Positions 60,489 through 64,000 of a DNA stretch of 64,000 nt are shown in pieces. The notes beneath the pieces were generated by a model. It did not search any database. It worked only from the letters and a program-made list of their open reading frames with translations, and had not been told where the DNA came from. Source of the DNA: Anaerofustis sp. GTDB lineage: Bacteria > Bacillota > Clostridia > Eubacteriales > Anaerofustaceae. Position 1 is the stretch's first letter. Each line of letters begins with the position of its first letter. The stretch is taken from contig NZ_JAHZIA010000008.1 of NCBI RefSeq assembly GCF_019420015.1, positions 144,459 through 208,458 on the forward strand, given 5' to 3'. The translations under genes were made by a program, and so were the position numbers.

Positions 60489-60517
60489 TTGACTTTAAAG
60501 ACTTTTGAATCTATAAT
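60489..60517 (+). promoter_or_regulatory. Promoter of hisS-aspS
   Basis: TTGACT (60489-60494), exact 17-base spacer, TATAAT (60512-60517). The leader begins near 60524. Confidence 0.85.
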
Positions 60518-60534
60518 AATACTAATTGATTATT

Positions 60535-60738
60535 AGGCTGTAAGAAGAGTAAAATTAACATCATATCAGGGAGAAAATGTCATGACTGGAAACATTTTTT
60601 ATGCTCTGCTAATTTGAAAAACAACTTACATTTAAAAGCTTAAGATTTCAAATAAAAGCGGGTATTATACCAACTGGGGTGGCACCGCGGGAAATGCATT
60701 CTCGTCCCTGACATAATTTTTATGTCAGGGGCTTATTT
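60535..60738 (+). ncRNA. T-box leader of hisS-aspS
   Basis: The T-box sequence TGGGGTGGCACCGCGGG is at 60675-60691, followed by a terminator stem CCCTGACATA / TATGTCAGGG (60706-60730) and T-rich end. Stem I closes with GTAAG / CTTAC (60540-60544 with 60625-60629); AGTA at 60548 faces GAA at 60616 as in the loop E of specifier loops. Uncharged tRNA would favour antitermination. Confidence 0.92.
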
Positions 60739-60758
60739 TATATAGAAAGGGAAATAAA

Positions 60759-62033
60759 ATGGGAAGTAAAATATTTGCACCTAAAGGAACAAGAGACCTT
60801 TTACCTGATGAAGTAAAAGCATGGGAAATGGTTGAGGGTAAAATAAAAGAAATATGCAAAACATTTAACTATAAGCAAATCAGAGTGCCTGATTTTGAAC
60901 ATTATGCACTTTTTGACAGAGGGGTAGGAGAAAGTACAGATATTGTAAGTAAAGAGATGTACACTCTAAATCATAGAGGTAAAGATGTATTTGCTCTTAA
61001 GCCCGAAGGAACAAGCTCAGTAATAAGAGCTTATATTGAACATGGTATGTCAAGTGGAATTACACCTACTAAACTATATTATATTACATCATGTTTTAGA
61101 AGTGAAAGACCACAAAAAGGAAGACAACGACAATTCCACCAATTCGGAATTGAAGCCATAGGATCATATTCAGCAAGTATGGATGCGGAAGTAATAATGC
61201 TTGTAAGTACATTATTTGAAAAACTTGAAATAAAAGGCTTACAGCTTAGAGTAAACAGTGTGGGTTGTCCAAAATGCAGAAGTTCATATTATGAAAAGCT
61301 AAAAGAATATGTAAAACCTTTTGAAAGAGAACTTTGCGAAGATTGCAGAGACAGGCTTAATAAAAATCCAATGAGGATTTTAGACTGTAAAAACGAACAC
61401 TGTAAAATTCTTCTTAAAGATGCACCTTTAATGGTTAATTACTTATGTGAAGATTGTAACGAACATTTTGAAAGCGTAAAAGATTATCTTTCAAATGCAA
61501 ATATAGATTTCGTGGTAGATCCTAAAATTGTAAGAGGTCTTGACTACTATACACAAACAGCCTTTGAATTCGTATCAACTGATCTGGGTTCTCAGGGAAC
61601 AGTCTGCGGCGGCGGAAGATATAACGGGCTTGTTAAAATGATAGGCGGAGCTGATACTCCTGGAGTTGGTTTTGGGCTTGGACTTGAAAGATTAATGCTT
61701 ATTATGGAAGAGCAAGGGCTTTTAAATAACGTAGAAGATGATGAGATTGATATATATTTGGCTCCTGTCGGAAAAGAAGCTTCAAAAGTTGCTTTCAAAA
61801 CATTTAAAGAACTTACAAACAGCGGTATAAAATGCAGTATTGACGTAATGGACAGAAGTTTAAAAGCTCAAATGAAATATGCAAATAAAGTTAATACAAA
61901 ATATACTGCAATTTTAGGTGAAGATGAGCTTCAAAAAGGGGTTTATACTTTAAGAGATATGAGCTCGAAAGAACAAGAAGAAGTTAATATAGAAAATTTA
62001 TGTGAATATATAAAAGGAAAAATAGGAGAATAA
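60759..62033 (+). CDS. hisS: Histidyl-tRNA synthetase
   Basis: A 424-residue class II synthetase. PKGTRDLLPDEVKAWEMVE at the N-terminus, ALKPEGTSSVIRAYIEHGM, FRSERPQKGRQRQFHQFGIE (motif 2), VRGLDYYTQTAFEFVS (histidine B-type motif) and GFGLGLERLMLIME (motif 3) are complete. AAAGGGAA site before ATG. One base before aspS. Confidence 0.98.
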   Translation: MGSKIFAPKGTRDLLPDEVKAWEMVEGKIKEICKTFNYKQIRVPDFEHYALFDRGVGESTDIVSKEMYTLNHRGKDVFALKPEGTSSVIRAYIEHGMSSGITPTKLYYITSCFRSERPQKGRQRQFHQFGIEAIGSYSASMDAEVIMLVSTLFEKLEIKGLQLRVNSVGCPKCRSSYYEKLKEYVKPFERELCEDCRDRLNKNPMRILDCKNEHCKILLKDAPLMVNYLCEDCNEHFESVKDYLSNANIDFVVDPKIVRGLDYYTQTAFEFVSTDLGSQGTVCGGGRYNGLVKMIGGADTPGVGFGLGLERLMLIMEEQGLLNNVEDDEIDIYLAPVGKEASKVAFKTFKELTNSGIKCSIDVMDRSLKAQMKYANKVNTKYTAILGEDELQKGVYTLRDMSSKEQEEVNIENLCEYIKGKIGE

Positions 62034-62034
62034 A

Positions 62035-63822
62035 ATGAAGAGAAAAACAAGTTACAGAACATGTATGTGTGCAGAAATAACAAAAGAAGATTTAGGCAAA
62101 ACTGTCACTCTTACAGGATGGGTACAAAGAAGAAGAGACCTTGGAGGAGTAATCTTTATACACTTAAGAGACAGAAGCGGTATTATGCAGCTTGTCGCAA
62201 ACAGCGAAATCAACAAAGAAGTATTTGAAAAAGCAGAACACATCAGAAACGAATATGTACTTAAAGTAACAGGCGAAGTTGTTTTAAGAGATGAAGAAAA
62301 CTTCAACCCAAATATTGAAACAGGTGAACTTGAACTTAAACTTGATACAATGGAAGTTCTTGATACAGCAAATACACCACCTATTTATATCGATGAAACA
62401 GATAATGCAAACGAGGCAACAAGACTTGAATATAGATTCTTAGACCTTAGAAAAGAAGGCATTAAAAATAATCTTATTACAAGAGCAAAGACATGCTCTA
62501 TTGTAAGAAACTTCTTAGATAGTGAAGGATTCTTGGAAATTGAGACTCCTTTCCTTGGGAAACCCACACCGGAAGGTGCAAGAGACTTCCTTGTTCCAAG
62601 CAGAGTCAGAAAAGGTAAATTTTTTGGTCTTCCACAATCACCTCAATTATTTAAACAAATTTTAATGGTTGCAGGAATGGACAGATACTATCAAATAGTA
62701 AAATGTTTCAGAGATGAAGATTTAAGACAAGACAGACAACCTGAATTTACACAAATAGACCTTGAAATGAGCTTTGTTGAAGTTGATGATGTAATCGACG
62801 TAAACGAAAGACTTGTTCAAAAAGTATTCAAAGAAGTAATTGATTATGATATTGAAGCGCCTATCATGAGAATGGAATATCAAGAAGCAATGGACAGGTT
62901 TGGTTCTGATAAACCTGATACAAGATTTGGAATGGAGCTTTTTGATTTAAGCAATATTTTAAAAGACTGTAAATTTAACGTATTTGCAGGTCCTATTAAA
63001 AACGGCGGAAGCGTAAGAGCAATAAATGCAAAAGGTCTTGCAAACTTCTTCTCAAGAAGAGATATAGACGCATTGGTTGATTATGTTAAAACATATGGTG
63101 CAAAAGGTCTTGCTTGGATTGCAGTAAATGAAGACGGCTCAATCAAATCTCAAATTACAAAATTCTTAAGCGAAGAAGAAACAAATGGTATTTTAGAAAA
63201 AGCTAAAGCAGAAAACGGAGATATCGTATTTATCGTTGCGGATAAAAACAAAGTTGTTTACGATTCTCTTGGAAACTTAAGACTTCACATTGCTAAAAAA
63301 GCAGATGTTAAAATGGACGAAGGCTTTAACTTCCTATGGGTCACAAACTTCCCAATGTTTGAATATGACGAAAACGAAAAAAGATTTAAAGCAATGCATC
63401 ATCCTTTCACTGCGCCAATGGACGAAGACCTTGATAAACTCGAAAGCGATCCTGCAAATGTAAGAGCAAAAGCTTACGACCTTGTAGTAAACGGCGTTGA
63501 AATGGGAGGAGGAAGTATTAGAATACATTCAGGTGATATTCAGCAAAGAGTATTCAATGTTCTTGGTTTCTCTGATGAAGAAGCTGAAAACAAATTCGGA
63601 TTCTTATTAAAAGCATTAAAATACGGAACACCTCCACATGGTGGCTTGGCATTTGGTTTAGACAGAATGATTATGCTTTTAGTTGGAACAGAAAACATAA
63701 GAGACGTTATAGCATTCCCTAAAACACAAAACCACTCTTGCTTAATGTCAGACGCTCCAAGTATCGTAAGTGAAGAACAACTTGAAGAACTTGGCATTGA
63801 AGTTGTAGATGAGGAAGAATAA
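62035..63822 (+). CDS. aspS: Aspartyl-tRNA synthetase
   Basis: A 595-residue bacterial-type AspRS. The OB fold has GWVQRRRDLGGVIFIHLRDR, then the GAD insertion domain (about 280-410), FRDEDLRQDRQPEFTQIDLE (motif 2) and GGLAFGLDRMIMLLVG (motif 3). Whether it is discriminating or also charges tRNA-Asn is not visible here; no asnS or gatCAB is in the window. TGA-to-ATG one-base overlap with the next gene. Confidence 0.98.
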   Translation: MKRKTSYRTCMCAEITKEDLGKTVTLTGWVQRRRDLGGVIFIHLRDRSGIMQLVANSEINKEVFEKAEHIRNEYVLKVTGEVVLRDEENFNPNIETGELELKLDTMEVLDTANTPPIYIDETDNANEATRLEYRFLDLRKEGIKNNLITRAKTCSIVRNFLDSEGFLEIETPFLGKPTPEGARDFLVPSRVRKGKFFGLPQSPQLFKQILMVAGMDRYYQIVKCFRDEDLRQDRQPEFTQIDLEMSFVEVDDVIDVNERLVQKVFKEVIDYDIEAPIMRMEYQEAMDRFGSDKPDTRFGMELFDLSNILKDCKFNVFAGPIKNGGSVRAINAKGLANFFSRRDIDALVDYVKTYGAKGLAWIAVNEDGSIKSQITKFLSEEETNGILEKAKAENGDIVFIVADKNKVVYDSLGNLRLHIAKKADVKMDEGFNFLWVTNFPMFEYDENEKRFKAMHHPFTAPMDEDLDKLESDPANVRAKAYDLVVNGVEMGGGSIRIHSGDIQQRVFNVLGFSDEEAENKFGFLLKALKYGTPPHGGLAFGLDRMIMLLVGTENIRDVIAFPKTQNHSCLMSDAPSIVSEEQLEELGIEVVDEEE

Positions 63823-64000
63823 TGGATAAAAAACAAATTGATAGAATAAACGAACTTGCAAAAAAGAAGAAAACCGTCGGTCTTACAGAAGAAGAATTAA
63901 AAGAACAACAAGAACTTTATAAAATATATCTTGGAAATATAAGAAGAAATTTTAAAAATACCGTAGATAACATTGTTGTTGAAAGAGAAGACGGAAGCAA
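63822..64000 (+). CDS. UPF0291/YnzC-family protein, cut by window edge
   Basis: Open to the window edge (59 codons seen). DKKQIDRINELAKKKKTVGLTEEELKEQQELYKIYLGNIR is a UPF0291/YnzC signature, a small helical protein of unknown function in Firmicutes. It overlaps the aspS stop by one base (TAATG). Confidence 0.88.
   Translation, partial: MDKKQIDRINELAKKKKTVGLTEEELKEQQELYKIYLGNIRRNFKNTVDNIVVEREDGS

Noticed and set aside
1..64000. CRISPR arrays, rRNA genes or prophage
   Set aside because: No regularly spaced direct repeats, rRNA stretches or phage structural genes were seen.

Overview
The window is AT-rich DNA (estimated by eye at 30-35% GC) from an anaerobic, endospore-forming Firmicute of the class Clostridia. 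The evidence is a complete spoIIIAA-AH sporulation operon, a SepF/YlmH division cluster of the Gram-positive type, LCP-family envelope assembly, T-box control of an aminoacyl-tRNA synthetase operon, strong purine-rich ribosome binding sites and factor-independent terminators after most units. I cannot name the genus from sequence alone; a gut Eubacteriales lineage is plausible.

Layout. 1-2044 (minus): a secreted protein cut by the window edge, then rimI, tsaB and tsaE (t6A tRNA modification and acetylation). 2360-7260 (plus): spoIIIAA-AB-AC-AD-AE-AF-AG-AH, followed by a short ribbon-helix-helix protein. 7681-12518 (minus): rluD-type pseudouridine synthase, YlmH, SepF, PLP-homeostasis protein, a HlyD-like membrane protein and a sugar phosphotransferase. 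12684-15708 (plus): LCP protein and ABC-F ATPase. 15848-22457: MBL hydrolase, purA-rsmI, an EamA exporter, a two-gene SufC/SufB-like iron-sulfur scaffold pair and a GNAT protein. 22986-26547 (minus): a 900-residue beta-helix surface protein and a serine recombinase separated by a pair of 20-bp inverted repeats, which looks like a phase-variation switch. 26962-30071: uvrC, a small protein and a second EamA exporter. 30095-38911 (minus): citrate synthase downstream of a full histidine operon hisZGDCBHAF(IE).

41637-53230 is an accessory sugar or polyol locus. It has three galactitol-type PTS IIB proteins, a fourth IIB-like protein without the phosphorylatable cysteine, one IIC, three SDR oxidoreductases, two zinc alcohol dehydrogenases (one close to galactitol-1-phosphate dehydrogenase), RpiB and three epimerases of the Rpe/AlsE fold. 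No IIA is present. A TTACA/TGTAA half-site recurs at nearly every promoter of this locus, suggesting one local regulator. The likely logic is PTS uptake of a polyol, oxidation of the polyol phosphate, then isomerisation and epimerisation into the pentose phosphate pathway. A SIS-domain sugar-phosphate isomerase lies a little further on at 54574.

53620-64000: a YtqA-type radical SAM enzyme, the SIS isomerase, a DUF2007 protein in an operon with a glutamate-cysteine-ligase-like enzyme and a glutathionylspermidine-synthase-like ATP-grasp ligase, an XRE regulator divergent from a candidate small RNA, thiC under a TPP riboswitch, and hisS-aspS under a T-box leader, ending in a partial UPF0291 gene.

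The most promising leads are the invertible-promoter candidate (25755-25896), the gamma-glutamyl ligase plus ATP-grasp operon (55324-58165), the XRE/small-RNA pair (58315-58757), the cysteine-less IIB protein (44381), and the T-box whose specifier strand seems to read Asn rather than His or Asp.
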